From Chloroflexota bacterium (GTDB lineage: Bacteria > Chloroflexota > Anaerolineae > UBA4142 > SHND01): a stretch of DNA of 64,000 bases. Positions 1-8,741 of the stretch are shown here, in pieces (position 1 is the stretch's first letter; each line of letters starts with the position of its first letter). A program made the position numbers and the translations under genes. Under the pieces are notes generated by a model, which made no database searches, was not told the DNA's origin, and saw only the letters and a program-made list of their open reading frames with translations. The stretch lies in assembly GCA_016209205.1 (NCBI GenBank), contig JACQWQ010000119.1, forward strand, positions 1-64,000, read 5' to 3'.

Positions 1-14
1 ACAGTTGGCAGTTT

Positions 15-136
15 CTGTGCAGCGGTTTTTGCGAGAAATCTCAGTGTTGGCAGAGCGAGATTTCTCGTCGCAAAAACCGCTGCACAGGACTTGTCATATC
101 GAGCGGAGCGAGATATCTCACTCCGTTCGATATGAC
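15..136. repeat. Two adjacent long inverted repeats
   Basis: Positions 15-33 and 69-87 form a perfect 19-bp inverted repeat, with an inner GAGAAATCTC/GAGATTTCTC pair at 33-42 and 57-66. Immediately after, 93-108 pairs with 121-136 with one mismatch around AGATATCT. The words TGTCAT, GAGCG and GAGAAATCTC recur at 58472-58587 and TGTCATTTCGAG near 51267, so this is one dispersed family. No gene is seen before 277. Confidence 0.7.
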
Positions 137-276
137 AGTCCTGAGCCCATACAGCCCCTGCGGGCTGACCATCTCGAAATGACACTGCGTAACGTGAGTT
201 GGAAAATTTGTGTTATTCGTGTAATTCGTGGATCACAATCGAAACTGTGATGTACCGTGTCAGGTCTGGAGACGCC

Positions 277-1440
277 ATGATCGAAATCGGTCTTGAAACT
301 TTTTTGCGCGAACACGAAAGCATTTTGCGCGGACGCCGCGTGGGTTTGGTCACACACGCAGCGGCGACGACGCTAACATTCGTTTCCAGTGTTGACGCGT
401 TGCTCGAACACAAGATACGCGTCACCGCGCTGTTCGGTCCCGAACACGGATTCGACGGTGCGGGCGCAGATGGGACGGCGATTGACGACGCCACCGATGC
501 GCGCACGGGTTTGCCGGTGTTTAGTCTGTATGGCGCCTCCAAAGAACCGCGCGCGGAAATGCTGGATCGGGTTGACGTGCTCGTATTCGACATGCAAGAT
601 GTCGGCGCGCGTTTTTATACATTCATCAGCACGCTGGATTATGTTTTACGCGCGGCGGAAAAATTCGGCAAGGAAGTGATTGTGCTGGATCGCCCGAACC
701 CGATCAACGGCGCGCAAATCGAAGGACCGCTGGTGGATACCGGACTCGAATCGTTTATCAGTCACATTCCCGTACCGATTCGGCACGCGCTCACGACCGG
801 CGAGCTCGCGCGTTTTATCGCGCACGATTTTAATCGCAAGGTTGCGCTCACGGTCATTCCGATGCGCGGGTGGCGGCGCGCGATGTGGTTCGACGAAACA
901 GGACTGCCGTGGATTCCGCTTTCGCCGGGGATACCGCGTTTTGAAACGACGATTCCGTATCCCGGGATATGCTTGATCGAAGGCACGAATTTGTCGGAAG
1001 GGCGCGGGACCGCGCTGCCGTTTGAAATTGTCGGCGCGCCGTGGCTCGACGGGTACGCGCTCGCGCAGGCGCTCAATCGCCTCGATTTGCCCGGCGCGCG
1101 TTTTCGCCCCCACGCGTTCACGCCCGCCGACTCGAAACATCGCGGCGTCAAATGCGGCGGCGTCCAAATTCACGTGACCGACCGCAACGCGCTGCGTCCG
1201 GTGTACGTCGGGCTGCACGTGCTTGCCGCGTGCCGCGCGCAAAATCCCGAACGCTTTGAATTTCTCGCGACGAGTTGGGAAGGCGCGCCGCCGCACCTCG
1301 ATTTGCTCACGGGCACCGCGCGTGTGCGCGCGGGCTTGAATACAGGCGAACCCATTGACGAAATCGTTGCGGATTGGGAAACTATCGCCGCCGAGTTTCG
1401 CGATGCGCGCGAGTGCGCATTGCTGTACACGGGCAAATGA
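277..1440 (+). CDS. namZ: Exo-beta-N-acetylmuramidase, DUF1343/NamZ family
   Basis: This 387-residue protein belongs to the DUF1343 family, whose characterised member NamZ removes terminal MurNAc residues from the non-reducing end of peptidoglycan fragments. The family signature EGTNLSEGRGT begins at residue 235, and the N-terminal half carries GLVTHAA, GPEHGF and MQDVGARFYT. An ATG with GGAGA four bases upstream decides the start at 277; upstream in-frame codons lie in repeat-rich DNA. No signal peptide is visible, unlike many secreted family members, so a cytoplasmic role on imported muro-disaccharides is inferred. The regulator gene and the anhydro-MurNAc kinase that follow support a cell-wall recycling role. 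The assignment is firm at family level; the exact substrate is inferred. Confidence 0.88.
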   Translation: MIEIGLETFLREHESILRGRRVGLVTHAAATTLTFVSSVDALLEHKIRVTALFGPEHGFDGAGADGTAIDDATDARTGLPVFSLYGASKEPRAEMLDRVDVLVFDMQDVGARFYTFISTLDYVLRAAEKFGKEVIVLDRPNPINGAQIEGPLVDTGLESFISHIPVPIRHALTTGELARFIAHDFNRKVALTVIPMRGWRRAMWFDETGLPWIPLSPGIPRFETTIPYPGICLIEGTNLSEGRGTALPFEIVGAPWLDGYALAQALNRLDLPGARFRPHAFTPADSKHRGVKCGGVQIHVTDRNALRPVYVGLHVLAACRAQNPERFEFLATSWEGAPPHLDLLTGTARVRAGLNTGEPIDEIVADWETIAAEFRDARECALLYTGK

Positions 1441-1462
1441 ATTTGTCTGAAGAAATTTCCCC

Positions 1463-1491
1463 TTGACAAACCCCGTCTCCCCCATTATACT
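1463..1491 (+). promoter_or_regulatory. Sigma-70-type promoter of the GntR regulator gene
   Basis: TTGACA at 1463-1468 and TATACT at 1486-1491 are separated by exactly 17 bases. Transcription would start near 1498, inside the operator that follows, so the regulator probably represses itself. Confidence 0.8.
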
Positions 1492-1493
1492 TC

Positions 1494-1514
1494 TGGTATA
1501 GACCAGTTGTCTAT
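1494..1514. promoter_or_regulatory. Operator 1, NagR/DasR-like palindrome
   Basis: TGGTATAGACCA (1494-1505) closely resembles the TGGTCTAGACCA-type sites of NagR/DasR regulators (established knowledge). It overlaps a second palindrome, ATAGAC-5-GTCTAT (1498-1514). The site sits just after the -10 box, where a bound repressor would block initiation. Confidence 0.65.
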
Positions 1515-1523
1515 CCCTCTGTT

Positions 1524-2390
1524 TTGGCGCTTCCGAATAGCAATTTTTCGCGCGAATTTCGCCTGTTTTCTCAAATTATGCGCTCCCCCATTTCTGCCGG
1601 GCAAACCGCCACGGCCCTGGCACCTGCTTCCGTGGGTCTAGACCAATTGTCTAGTCTGCATGTTAATCGTCGCGATCACACGCCCATCTTTAAACAGATC
1701 GCGGCGCAGCTGCGCCAACAGATCGAACAGGGCAAATTACGTTTTGGCGATGTGATGCCCGGCGAGCGCGAACTCGCGGAATCATTCCGCGTGAGCCGCA
1801 TGACGCTGCGCGCGGCGATTGACGAATTGGTGGACGAAGGATTGCTCACCCGCCAGCGCGGACGCGGCACCATCGTCGCCCACGTGCGCATTAGCAAGCA
1901 AGCCCAGGTCCTCGGTTTCATGTCGTTCAGCGAAGAAATGCGCGCGCGCGGGCTGACGCCCTCTTCACGCGTGCTCGATTTCAAGAGTGAAGTCGCGAAT
2001 GCGGCGGTCGCCGCGCAGTTGGATTTGCCGCTGGGCGCGCAAGTGATTTTACTGAAACGGGTGCGTCTCGCCAACGGCGAACCGATGGCGCTCGAATGCT
2101 GTTATGTGCCGTACGAACGGTTCAAACGGCTCTTGGAATTTGATCTAGCCGCGCGCTCGCTGTACGACATTCTCGAACAAGAATTCGAGACGCGCCCGAC
2201 GCTGTGTGAAGAAACCGTCGAAGCGATTGCGCTGAATGCGCCCGAAGCGCGCGATCTCGGCTGCAAACGCGGCGCGCCCGCTTTGCTCGTCACCCGCGTG
2301 ACGCGCGATGCGCGCGGCGCATTGATCGAAGCCGAACAAACGTTGTATCGTTCCGACCGTTATCGCATGGTGTTTATGCGCGAACGTTGA
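1524..2390 (+). CDS. GntR-family (HutC/UTRA) transcriptional repressor, NagR/DasR-like
   Basis: The protein has an N-terminal winged helix-turn-helix (about residues 49-115, with PGERELAESFRVSRMTLR) and a C-terminal UTRA effector domain (about 135-285), the architecture of NagR and DasR, which sense GlcNAc-6-P or GlcN-6-P. The start is uncertain: TTG at 1524 gives 288 residues and ATG at 1578 gives 270, and neither has a clear Shine-Dalgarno sequence; the leader before residue 45 is not conserved-looking. A second operator lies at 1635-1654 within the 5' coding part. Flanking namZ and anmK suggest that it controls amino-sugar genes in response to a phosphorylated amino sugar; this effector is inferred. 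Confidence 0.85.
   Translation: MALPNSNFSREFRLFSQIMRSPISAGQTATALAPASVGLDQLSSLHVNRRDHTPIFKQIAAQLRQQIEQGKLRFGDVMPGERELAESFRVSRMTLRAAIDELVDEGLLTRQRGRGTIVAHVRISKQAQVLGFMSFSEEMRARGLTPSSRVLDFKSEVANAAVAAQLDLPLGAQVILLKRVRLANGEPMALECCYVPYERFKRLLEFDLAARSLYDILEQEFETRPTLCEETVEAIALNAPEARDLGCKRGAPALLVTRVTRDARGALIEAEQTLYRSDRYRMVFMRER
1635..1654. promoter_or_regulatory. Operator 2, NagR/DasR-like double palindrome
   Basis: GGTCTAGACC (1635-1644) is a perfect 10-bp palindrome, and CTAGAC-5-GTCTAG (1638-1654) overlaps it with the same spacing as operator 1. It lies inside the 5' part of the regulator gene, 141 bases downstream of operator 1, which would allow looping or a roadblock. Confidence 0.6.
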
Positions 2391-2392
2391 CC

Positions 2393-2512
2393 AGACCTGA
2401 CAGGTTTCCACACCAAACGCGTCACTCGCGCCTTGCGCGATGTACAGCGCGCCCGCGATATGTAAACCGTACGTTTCGCCAAACTACGGCTTGGCAAAAA
2501 CCTGTCAGGTCT
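2393..2512. repeat. Inverted repeat bracketing the regulator-anmK gap
   Basis: Positions 2393-2407 and 2498-2512 are a perfect 15-bp inverted pair (AGACCTGACAGGTTT and its complement). Shorter GC-rich palindromes lie between them. The element fills the gap from just after the GntR stop codon to just before anmK. There is no T-run, so it is more likely a mobile palindromic element than a simple terminator. Confidence 0.6.
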
Positions 2513-2529
2513 CGATTCGGTGAATCAAG

Positions 2530-3681
2530 ATGATCGTTCTGGGCATGATGTCGGGGACCTCCGCCGACGGTATCGAAGCGGTGCTGGTTGAATTCACAGC
2601 GGTGCAGGAACAATCCGCGCCGCAGTGGAAACTGCTGAAACATTCGAGCATTCCCTTCGAACCCGCGCTGCGCCAAGAAATTCTCGCGTGCGTGCGCGCG
2701 GACACGGGAACGGTGGATCGGATTTGCGCGTTGAATTTCAACTTGGGCGAAACCTACGCCGACGCGGCATGGCAGACCCTTCGCGCGGCAGGCCTCGAAG
2801 CGGCGCAGGTGGACCTCATCGGCAATCACGGGCAAACCGTCTGGCACATTCCCAAGCATTCGACGCTGCAAATCGGCTCGCCCGCCGTGATCGCCGAGCG
2901 CACCGGCATTACGACCATCAGCAATTTTCGCGCGCGCGATGTTGCCGCCGGCGGACACGGCGCGCCGATGGTCGCTTTTTTTGATGTTTTGTTTTTTACG
3001 CATCCGACCATCAACCGCGCTTGCCAAAATATCGGCGGCATCGCAAACGTAACCTATTTACCCGCCAACGCGCCGCACAATTCGTTCGCGTTCGATTCCG
3101 GTCCGGGCAATATGCTGATTGACGATTCAGTGAAACGCGCGACGAACGGCGCGCTGGAATTCGATGCGGACGGATTGATTGCCGCGCGCGGTCGCGTAGA
3201 TGAAATCCTGCTCGCGGAATTGTTGATGCATCCGTTTTTGAAACAAGCGCCGCCAAAAACCACCGGACGCGAAATGTTTGGCGCACCGTACGGCGAACAA
3301 ATGTGGCATTTTGCAGAGGCACGACGCGTTGCACCCGAAGCTGTTGTTGCCACCATGACCATGTTCACGGCGCAATCTATTGCCGATTCGTATCGCGCGT
3401 TTTTGCCCGACATGCCCGCCGAGGTCATCGTGTCGGGGGGGGGGGCGAAAAATCCGACGCTGTTGAAAATGCTTGCCGCGCAATTGCCTGCCGGGACGCG
3501 CGTGACCACCATTGACGCCTTCGGCATTCCACCCGCAAGCAAAGAGGCGCTCGCCTTTGCCGTTTTGGCGTACGAAACCTGGCGCGGTCGCGTGTCCAAT
3601 GTCCCGGCGGCGACAGGCGCGCGTCACCCCGTGATTCAAGGTGATATTACACCGGGGAGAAATTGGAAATCTGCTCACTGA
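2530..3681 (+). CDS. anmK: Anhydro-N-acetylmuramic acid kinase
   Basis: AnmK phosphorylates 1,6-anhydro-MurNAc while opening the anhydro ring, giving MurNAc-6-P. The 383-residue length is normal for the family. Signature motifs are present: GMMSGTSADG near the N-terminus, IGNHGQTVWH, RDVAAGGHGAP, the catalytic FDSGPGNMLID segment and VSGGGAKNPTL. The last is encoded across an 11-G run (3435-3445) that is in frame as sequenced. Its product needs MurQ to reach GlcNAc-6-P, and MurQ is not in the window. It lies downstream of the NagR-like regulator and upstream of the sugar importer. Confidence 0.95.
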   Translation: MIVLGMMSGTSADGIEAVLVEFTAVQEQSAPQWKLLKHSSIPFEPALRQEILACVRADTGTVDRICALNFNLGETYADAAWQTLRAAGLEAAQVDLIGNHGQTVWHIPKHSTLQIGSPAVIAERTGITTISNFRARDVAAGGHGAPMVAFFDVLFFTHPTINRACQNIGGIANVTYLPANAPHNSFAFDSGPGNMLIDDSVKRATNGALEFDADGLIAARGRVDEILLAELLMHPFLKQAPPKTTGREMFGAPYGEQMWHFAEARRVAPEAVVATMTMFTAQSIADSYRAFLPDMPAEVIVSGGGAKNPTLLKMLAAQLPAGTRVTTIDAFGIPPASKEALAFAVLAYETWRGRVSNVPAATGARHPVIQGDITPGRNWKSAH

Positions 3682-3705
3682 CGAAAGGAGGAGACCGCTT
3701 CAAAT

Positions 3706-3744
3706 TCAATCACCCAATCACCCATTCACCCAATCACCCATTCA
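3706..3744. repeat. Short tandem repeat CACCCAATCA/CACCCATT
   Basis: About four 8-10-bp units of CACCCAATCA and CACCCATT fill the leader of the binding-protein gene. The same family, in coding sequence, appears at 15093-15120 within the GH20 gene. Confidence 0.7.
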
Positions 3745-3764
3745 GATTTCGGAGGAGGAGAACG

Positions 3765-5222
3765 ATGAATAAAAAATGGATCTTGATCGGTTTGTTGGCG
3801 ACCATCGCCATGCTCGCGCTCGCCGCGTGCGGGACACCGCCGCAACCAACCGCTGCTCCACCCACCGCCGCGCCCGCACAGCCCACTGCCGCGCCCGCGC
3901 AACCGACCACGGCGCCTGCGCAGCCCACTGCTGCCAGTGGACCGACCGCAGTGCCAACGCCTAAACCCACCGTCGAACGCGCGGCAAAAGGCGGCGACAT
4001 GCGCGTGAGCAAGAGCGGCTATAAAGGCGCGCTCAGTCTCTGGGTGCTCGGTTACACCCCGGGCAACGCGTTTGCGAACCCGTTCGACAACGCGGTCGCG
4101 CAGTTTATGAAAGACAACCCGGACATCAAGGTCGAAATCACCGGCTATCCGCCCAACGACGAAGGTTTCACGAAACTGCAAACCGCGCTGCAAAGCGGTC
4201 AGGGCATTGACCTCTTGCGCTTGCCGTCGGACCGCCTGCCCGGTTTTGTGGCGAACGATTTGATCGAGCCGATTGACGACTATATGACCGACGCGGATAA
4301 AGCAGACATTCTGCCGAACATCTTGGACGTGACGCGCGTCAAAGACGGCAAAGCGTTCGCGTGGCCCCTGTGGGTCGTGCCGATGGGCATGTATTTGAAC
4401 AAAGACGTGTTCGCCGAAGCCAATGTCTCGCTCCCGCCGCCAAACTGGACGTGGGATCAATTCGTGGATGCGGCGAAAAAGACGACGTTCAAACGCGCGA
4501 ACGGCGAGCAAGTGTACGGCTGGGCGGGCTTTGTGGATCCCGGCGTCGTGAATACGTGGGGCTTGTGGATGAATCAGGACCCGAGCGTGCGCGCCATCAA
4601 CGCCGACGGCAAATACGGTTACAATACCGAAGCCGCGTTCACGGGCTTGCAGCGCATTGCCGACCTCGCGTTAGTGCACAAAGTGACGCCGCCCGATTTT
4701 GGCTCGATGAAAGACGCGGATGTCAAAGGCGGTTTCACCAACAAACAAATCGCCATGATCGTGGATGCGACGGGACCCGCAGCGCAATTCAAGGGCGCCA
4801 AAGTCAACTTTGAAATCTATCCGCTGCCCACGGTGAACGGGAACAAACTCACGGTCGGCGCGGTCGGTCTGATTGCGGTGGCGAAACAATCCGATTCGGT
4901 GAAACGCCAAGCGGCGATGGACCTGGCGCGTTATCTCACCAGCGGCGAAGTGCAAGAAGACGTGCCGCCCGGCAGCAACGTGCCCACCGGTTTCTATCTC
5001 GCGCCCGGCGCGCGCAAATCGGTCAAGGTCGTGGACCCGCTCGACAGATTCATCCCGGTCTTGCCCGACATGTGGATTACACCGCTCGTGGTGGATTGGG
5101 CAAAATTCACGCGCCTCTTCCATCCCGAATACCAAAACATTCTCTTTGGCAAGACGAAACCCGCCGACGCCATGAGCAAGATCGCGGGCGAAGCCGAACA
5201 GTATCTCGGCATCAAGAAATAG
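3765..5222 (+). CDS. Sugar ABC transporter substrate-binding lipoprotein (family 1)
   Basis: The 485-residue protein begins with a lipoprotein signal peptide ending in the lipobox LAAC, then a Pro/Thr/Ala-rich stalk of about 50 residues, then a family 1 carbohydrate-binding fold with features such as PNDEGFTKLQTALQSG and PLWVVPMGMYLNKDVF. A very strong ribosome binding site, GGAGGAGGAG at 3751-3760, fixes the ATG at 3765. It is anchored on the outer face of the membrane and delivers its ligand to the two permeases downstream. Given namZ and anmK upstream, the ligand may be an amino-sugar or muropeptide disaccharide; this is inferred from context only. Confidence 0.9.
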   Translation: MNKKWILIGLLATIAMLALAACGTPPQPTAAPPTAAPAQPTAAPAQPTTAPAQPTAASGPTAVPTPKPTVERAAKGGDMRVSKSGYKGALSLWVLGYTPGNAFANPFDNAVAQFMKDNPDIKVEITGYPPNDEGFTKLQTALQSGQGIDLLRLPSDRLPGFVANDLIEPIDDYMTDADKADILPNILDVTRVKDGKAFAWPLWVVPMGMYLNKDVFAEANVSLPPPNWTWDQFVDAAKKTTFKRANGEQVYGWAGFVDPGVVNTWGLWMNQDPSVRAINADGKYGYNTEAAFTGLQRIADLALVHKVTPPDFGSMKDADVKGGFTNKQIAMIVDATGPAAQFKGAKVNFEIYPLPTVNGNKLTVGAVGLIAVAKQSDSVKRQAAMDLARYLTSGEVQEDVPPGSNVPTGFYLAPGARKSVKVVDPLDRFIPVLPDMWITPLVVDWAKFTRLFHPEYQNILFGKTKPADAMSKIAGEAEQYLGIKK

Positions 5223-5374
5223 CGTGAAACGTGAAACGTCAAACGTCAAACGTGAGACGTGAAACGTCAAACGTGAAGCGTAAGCGAGAACGCGGACTTT
5301 ATGGACAGGATTTTCAGGATGTGCGGGATCGGGTATAAAAAGAAATCCTGTTAATCCTGTTAATCCTGTCCCAA
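5222..5374. repeat. Two short-unit repeat tracts between binding protein and permease
   Basis: From 5222 to 5284 the words GTGAAACGT and GTCAAACGT alternate; the same family recurs at 7494-7540 and 62518-62548. From 5296 to 5372 the unit TTAATCCTGT and its complement ACAGGATT appear; this second family recurs at 45717-45818. The tracts occupy most of the 190-bp gap. Confidence 0.75.
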
Positions 5375-5412
5375 AAGTTGTGCCCCGCGAAATGATTTTC
5401 GGAAAGTGAGCG

Positions 5413-6315
5413 ATGGCAATGACCGGTGTGAGAAAATTTTTCAAGCAGCATGGTTGGAGTTATCTCTTTATCCTGCCGAGTCTTGCCACGTTCGCGCTCT
5501 TTACGCTCTTCCCCGTCGTTTGGTCGTTTATCATTTCCTTTCAAGATTACTCGCTCGCACGCGGCGGTAAATGGGTCACGCCGTTTTACGCGAATTATGT
5601 CGAAGCATTCACCATACTCAACGGCATTTTCGCGGTCTCGATTCGCAACACGCTGGTCTATACCCTCTTTACCGTCACCGCCAACATTTTCATCGGTCTG
5701 ATCCTCGCGTCGCTCATTCAACCGTTGAGCAATCATCTGCGCACTTTTTTTCGCGCGGCGTATTATTTGCCCGCCGTCACCAGCGCGCTGATTATCGGTT
5801 TGACGTGGGCGTACATTTTCAATGCATCGTGGGGCTTTGCGAATTGGCCCCTGCGCGCGGTAGGCATTCCGCCCGTGCGTTGGCTTTCCGATCCCGATAT
5901 TGCGCTGGCGAGCATTACACTGTCTGCCGTATTGACGATCCCCGCCACGGCGATTGTCTTGTTCAGCGCGGCGATGGGCGCGATTCCGCAAGAGTATTAC
6001 GAAGCGGCAGAACTCGACGGCGCCGGTCCGATTCAACGCTGGTGGAACATTACCGTGCCGCTGTTGAAATCCACCACGCTGTATCTCGTCGTGCTGTACA
6101 CCATCGCGAGTTTCGAAGTGTTCGAGCGCATTTACGTCATGGTCCCCAGCGGCGTCGGCAACTCTACGCAAACCATCGTCACGCAAATCTACAACAACGG
6201 TTTCAAAGAATTTGATTTCGGCATCGCGTCCGCGCAAGCGTTCGTCCTGTTTGCCATGATCGCCGCGATTGCGGTGGCACAATTTCGCGCACTGCGTTCG
6301 GACGTGGAGTATTGA
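5413..6315 (+). CDS. Sugar ABC transporter permease (MalF/UgpA type)
   Basis: The 300-residue membrane protein has about six hydrophobic segments and the conserved cytoplasmic EAA loop (EYYEAAELDGAG, from about residue 194) that contacts the ATPase. The first segment, FILPSLATFALFTLFPVVWS, is typical of MalF/UgpA-like subunits. It pairs with the permease at 6463 and the lipoprotein upstream. No ATP-binding subunit gene lies nearby, so a shared MsmK/UgpC-like ATPase encoded elsewhere is inferred. Confidence 0.92.
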   Translation: MAMTGVRKFFKQHGWSYLFILPSLATFALFTLFPVVWSFIISFQDYSLARGGKWVTPFYANYVEAFTILNGIFAVSIRNTLVYTLFTVTANIFIGLILASLIQPLSNHLRTFFRAAYYLPAVTSALIIGLTWAYIFNASWGFANWPLRAVGIPPVRWLSDPDIALASITLSAVLTIPATAIVLFSAAMGAIPQEYYEAAELDGAGPIQRWWNITVPLLKSTTLYLVVLYTIASFEVFERIYVMVPSGVGNSTQTIVTQIYNNGFKEFDFGIASAQAFVLFAMIAAIAVAQFRALRSDVEY

Positions 6316-6445
6316 AAGTGCGATAGTGCAATAGTTTGATAGTGCGATAGTTGCGATTTACGATACACGATTTGCGCGGGGTTGAATTTCTAACTTCTAA
6401 TTTCTAATTTCGAATTTCTAATTTCGAATTTCGATTGGCGATACG
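6316..6445. repeat. AT-rich short-unit repeats between the two permease genes
   Basis: Units such as GATAGTGCGATAGT, GCGATTTACGATACACG and TTTCTAATTTCGAAT succeed one another. The last is the reverse complement of the AAATTAGAAATTCAA words found in frame inside iorA at 61232-61318, so one family occurs both outside and inside genes. Confidence 0.75.
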
Positions 6446-6462
6446 CGAACGGAGATTGATTC

Positions 6463-7347
6463 ATGGCGACCGAGACGACCAAGACGGCGATATTTACACA
6501 AGAGCAAGAAAGCTCCAAACGGCAGTTTCGATTCAACGGGCAGGGCATTCTGCGCTGGGTCGTGTTGATCGTGACGACGGTGGTCGCGCTGTTCCCGATG
6601 TATTGGCTGTTTGCGAATGCGTTCACGCCGATTTTGGCGACGCCGCCGCTCACGCCGATTCTGGTGCCCGCGTTCAAGTTGGACAATTTCGAACGGCTGC
6701 TCGTCAACAATAAATTTTATTTGAATTGGATGCTCAATAGTTTTATCGTCGCGTTCGTCGTCACCACGTTCCACGCGTTTTTCGATACGCTCGCCGGATA
6801 CGCGTTTGCCAAAAAACGTTTCCCCGGACGTAATCTGTTTTTCGTGCTCATTCTCAGCACGTTGATGATTCCGATTCACGTCACTTTCATTCCGCTCTAT
6901 ATCATCAACCGCCAATTCGGTCTGATTGATTCGCTGTGGGCGCTGATTCTCCCCGGCACTGCGTGGGTCTTTGGCATTTTCCTGATGCGCCAATACATTC
7001 AAACGCTGCCGTCGGAATTGGAAGACGCGGCGCGGATTGACGGCTGTTCGGAATGGGGCGTGTTTCGTCATGTCATTTTTCCGCTCGCGCGTCCCGGCAT
7101 CGCCGCGCTCGCGATTTTTACGTTCGTGCGCAGTTGGAATGATTTTCTCTGGCCCGTCATTGCGTTGAACAAGGCGCAAAATTACACGCTCACCGTCGGC
7201 GTCGCGAACCTGCAAGGCGAATTCATGACCGATTGGGGCATCATCTTTTCCGGCGCTGCGCTCGCCGCGATTCCGATGGTTGTCTTTTTCCTCTTTTTCC
7301 AAAAGTATTTTCTCGAAGGCGTACGGATGGGGGCGCTGAAAGGATGA
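6463..7347 (+). CDS. Sugar ABC transporter permease (MalG/UgpE type)
   Basis: The 294-residue membrane protein has a hydrophilic N-terminus of about 25 residues, about six membrane segments and the EAA loop (ELEDAARIDG, from about residue 185). The start ATG follows CGGAGA. It forms the second half of the translocation channel with the product of the gene at 5413. The 147-bp spacer between the permease genes is entirely short-unit repeat. Confidence 0.92.
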   Translation: MATETTKTAIFTQEQESSKRQFRFNGQGILRWVVLIVTTVVALFPMYWLFANAFTPILATPPLTPILVPAFKLDNFERLLVNNKFYLNWMLNSFIVAFVVTTFHAFFDTLAGYAFAKKRFPGRNLFFVLILSTLMIPIHVTFIPLYIINRQFGLIDSLWALILPGTAWVFGIFLMRQYIQTLPSELEDAARIDGCSEWGVFRHVIFPLARPGIAALAIFTFVRSWNDFLWPVIALNKAQNYTLTVGVANLQGEFMTDWGIIFSGAALAAIPMVVFFLFFQKYFLEGVRMGALKG

Positions 7348-7374
7348 AGGGTCGGGTCGGATGGTCGGTAGGGA

Positions 7375-7567
7375 CAGTAATCGGTGATCAGTGATCAGTG
7401 ATCAGTGATCAGTGATCAGTGATCAGTAATCGGTCATCAGTAGGCGATACGCGATTCGCATTTCACCCCTCAATTCTTCGGGGCAGGCAGTTTCACGCTT
7501 GACGTTTCACGCTTGACGTTTCACGCTTGACGTTTCACGATATGCAATTTGCGATAGGCGATATGCG
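7375..7567. repeat. Tandem AGTGATC array and ACGTTTCACGCTTG / GCGATA tracts
   Basis: Positions 7381-7440 hold about six copies of the 7-bp unit AGTGATC, each joint giving TGATCA. Positions 7494-7540 hold three TTTCACGCTTGACG units. Positions 7545-7570 hold GCGATAGGCGATATGCGATG, whose final ATG is the start codon of the next gene. Confidence 0.75.
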
Positions 7568-8602
7568 ATGAAGATCGGCGTCATTGGCACGGGCATTCTT
7601 GGTTCACGTCACGCGCGGGTGTGGCATGAACTACCCGATACGGAACTCGTCGCGGTGTGCGACCTCGACGCGGCGCGCGTGCAAAACATCGCGCAGCAGT
7701 ACAACGCGCGCGCATTCACCGATTACAACGCGATGCTGGCGGAAGCGGAACTCGACGCGGTGTCCGTCGCGACGCCCGATCATTTGCACCGCGCACCGGT
7801 TCTCGCCGCGCTCGCCGCAGGCAAACACGTCTTGCAAGAAAAACCGCTCGCGACGAATGCAGCTGATGCGCGCGCGATTGTGGACGCGGCGGAAAAATCA
7901 CGCGCAGGTTTTGCGCAACGTGTCGTGATGGTGAATTTCAGCCAGCGTTTTGTGACCGACCACATCTGGCTGCACGACGCGATTGCGCGCGGCGACATCG
8001 GCAAGCCGCGCATGGTTATTTCCATCAAGCACGACAACATTTCTGTGCCGACGGGCATGATTCGCACTTGGGCGCAAAACACCTCGCCGCTCTATTTCAT
8101 GTCGAGTCACGACCTCGACCTCGTACACTGGTTTCTCGGCGCTGACCCCGTGAGCGTGATGGCGCAAGAAACGCGCGGCACGCTCGACGCGCAAGGCATT
8201 CCCGTTCACGATGGGCTGAACGCGCTGATTCAATTCGGCGACAATGTGATTGCGAATTTTCATTCGTCGTGGATTCATCCGAACACCTACCCGCGCATCG
8301 CGGACGGTTTCCTACAAATCATCGGTGACGCGGGCGCGCTGACCTACACCAATCGCACGCGCACGGCGGAACTCTACAACGCGCGCGGCGGGCAAAAAAT
8401 CGAATTCACGGGTGTTCACACTGCCGATATTGTGGATGGAAAAATTAAGGGCGCGTTCGTTTCATCGCTCCAACATTTCTTGGAATGTGTGCGCACGGGA
8501 CGCGAGCCGGACACGTCGCCGCGCAGAGTGCTGGCGACGGCGCTGGCGCAGGCAGGGGTGAGGGAGAGTTTGAGAGAGGTCAAAGCGATGAGAGTGGAAT
8601 AA
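7568..8602 (+). CDS. Gfo/Idh/MocA-family NAD(P)-dependent oxidoreductase
   Basis: The 344-residue protein starts with a Rossmann motif (GVIGTGILGSRHA, residues 3-15), carries the family EKP signature at residues 91-93 and continues into the C-terminal alpha/beta domain (for example SSHDLDLVHWFLG). These enzymes oxidise, reduce or epimerise sugars and cyclitols with a bound nicotinamide cofactor. It closes the importer operon, so it probably acts on the imported sugar or a derivative; the substrate cannot be read from sequence. Its ATG lies at the end of a GCGATA short-unit repeat, with no clear Shine-Dalgarno sequence. Confidence 0.9.
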   Translation: MKIGVIGTGILGSRHARVWHELPDTELVAVCDLDAARVQNIAQQYNARAFTDYNAMLAEAELDAVSVATPDHLHRAPVLAALAAGKHVLQEKPLATNAADARAIVDAAEKSRAGFAQRVVMVNFSQRFVTDHIWLHDAIARGDIGKPRMVISIKHDNISVPTGMIRTWAQNTSPLYFMSSHDLDLVHWFLGADPVSVMAQETRGTLDAQGIPVHDGLNALIQFGDNVIANFHSSWIHPNTYPRIADGFLQIIGDAGALTYTNRTRTAELYNARGGQKIEFTGVHTADIVDGKIKGAFVSSLQHFLECVRTGREPDTSPRRVLATALAQAGVRESLREVKAMRVE

Positions 8603-8658
8603 AAGGACATTCGAGGTTTTGCGAGCTTCGCAGGGTTTCAAGTTTTCATAAGCGGGAT

Positions 8659-8687
8659 TTGACCGCGCGCGCGCGGCATGTTAGAAT
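8659..8687 (+). promoter_or_regulatory. Promoter of the methyltransferase-MBL cassette
   Basis: TTGACC at 8659-8664 and TAGAAT at 8682-8687 are separated by 17 bases that are mostly alternating GC. It lies 55 bp before the methyltransferase ATG, consistent with independent transcription of the cassette. Confidence 0.65.
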
Positions 8688-8741
8688 CCTTTCCAGTAGA
8701 ACTCGCGTTCGTCCCCGCTTATTGTAAACTAAAGAGCAAAT

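Noticed and set aside
646-1485. A 279-codon minus-strand frame opposite namZ
   Set aside because: It is the complement of conserved DUF1343 motifs and has no domain or ribosome binding site.
7381-7440. Possible small CRISPR array in the AGTGATC repeats
   Set aside because: The units are 7 bp in direct contact with no spacers, and no cas gene is nearby.
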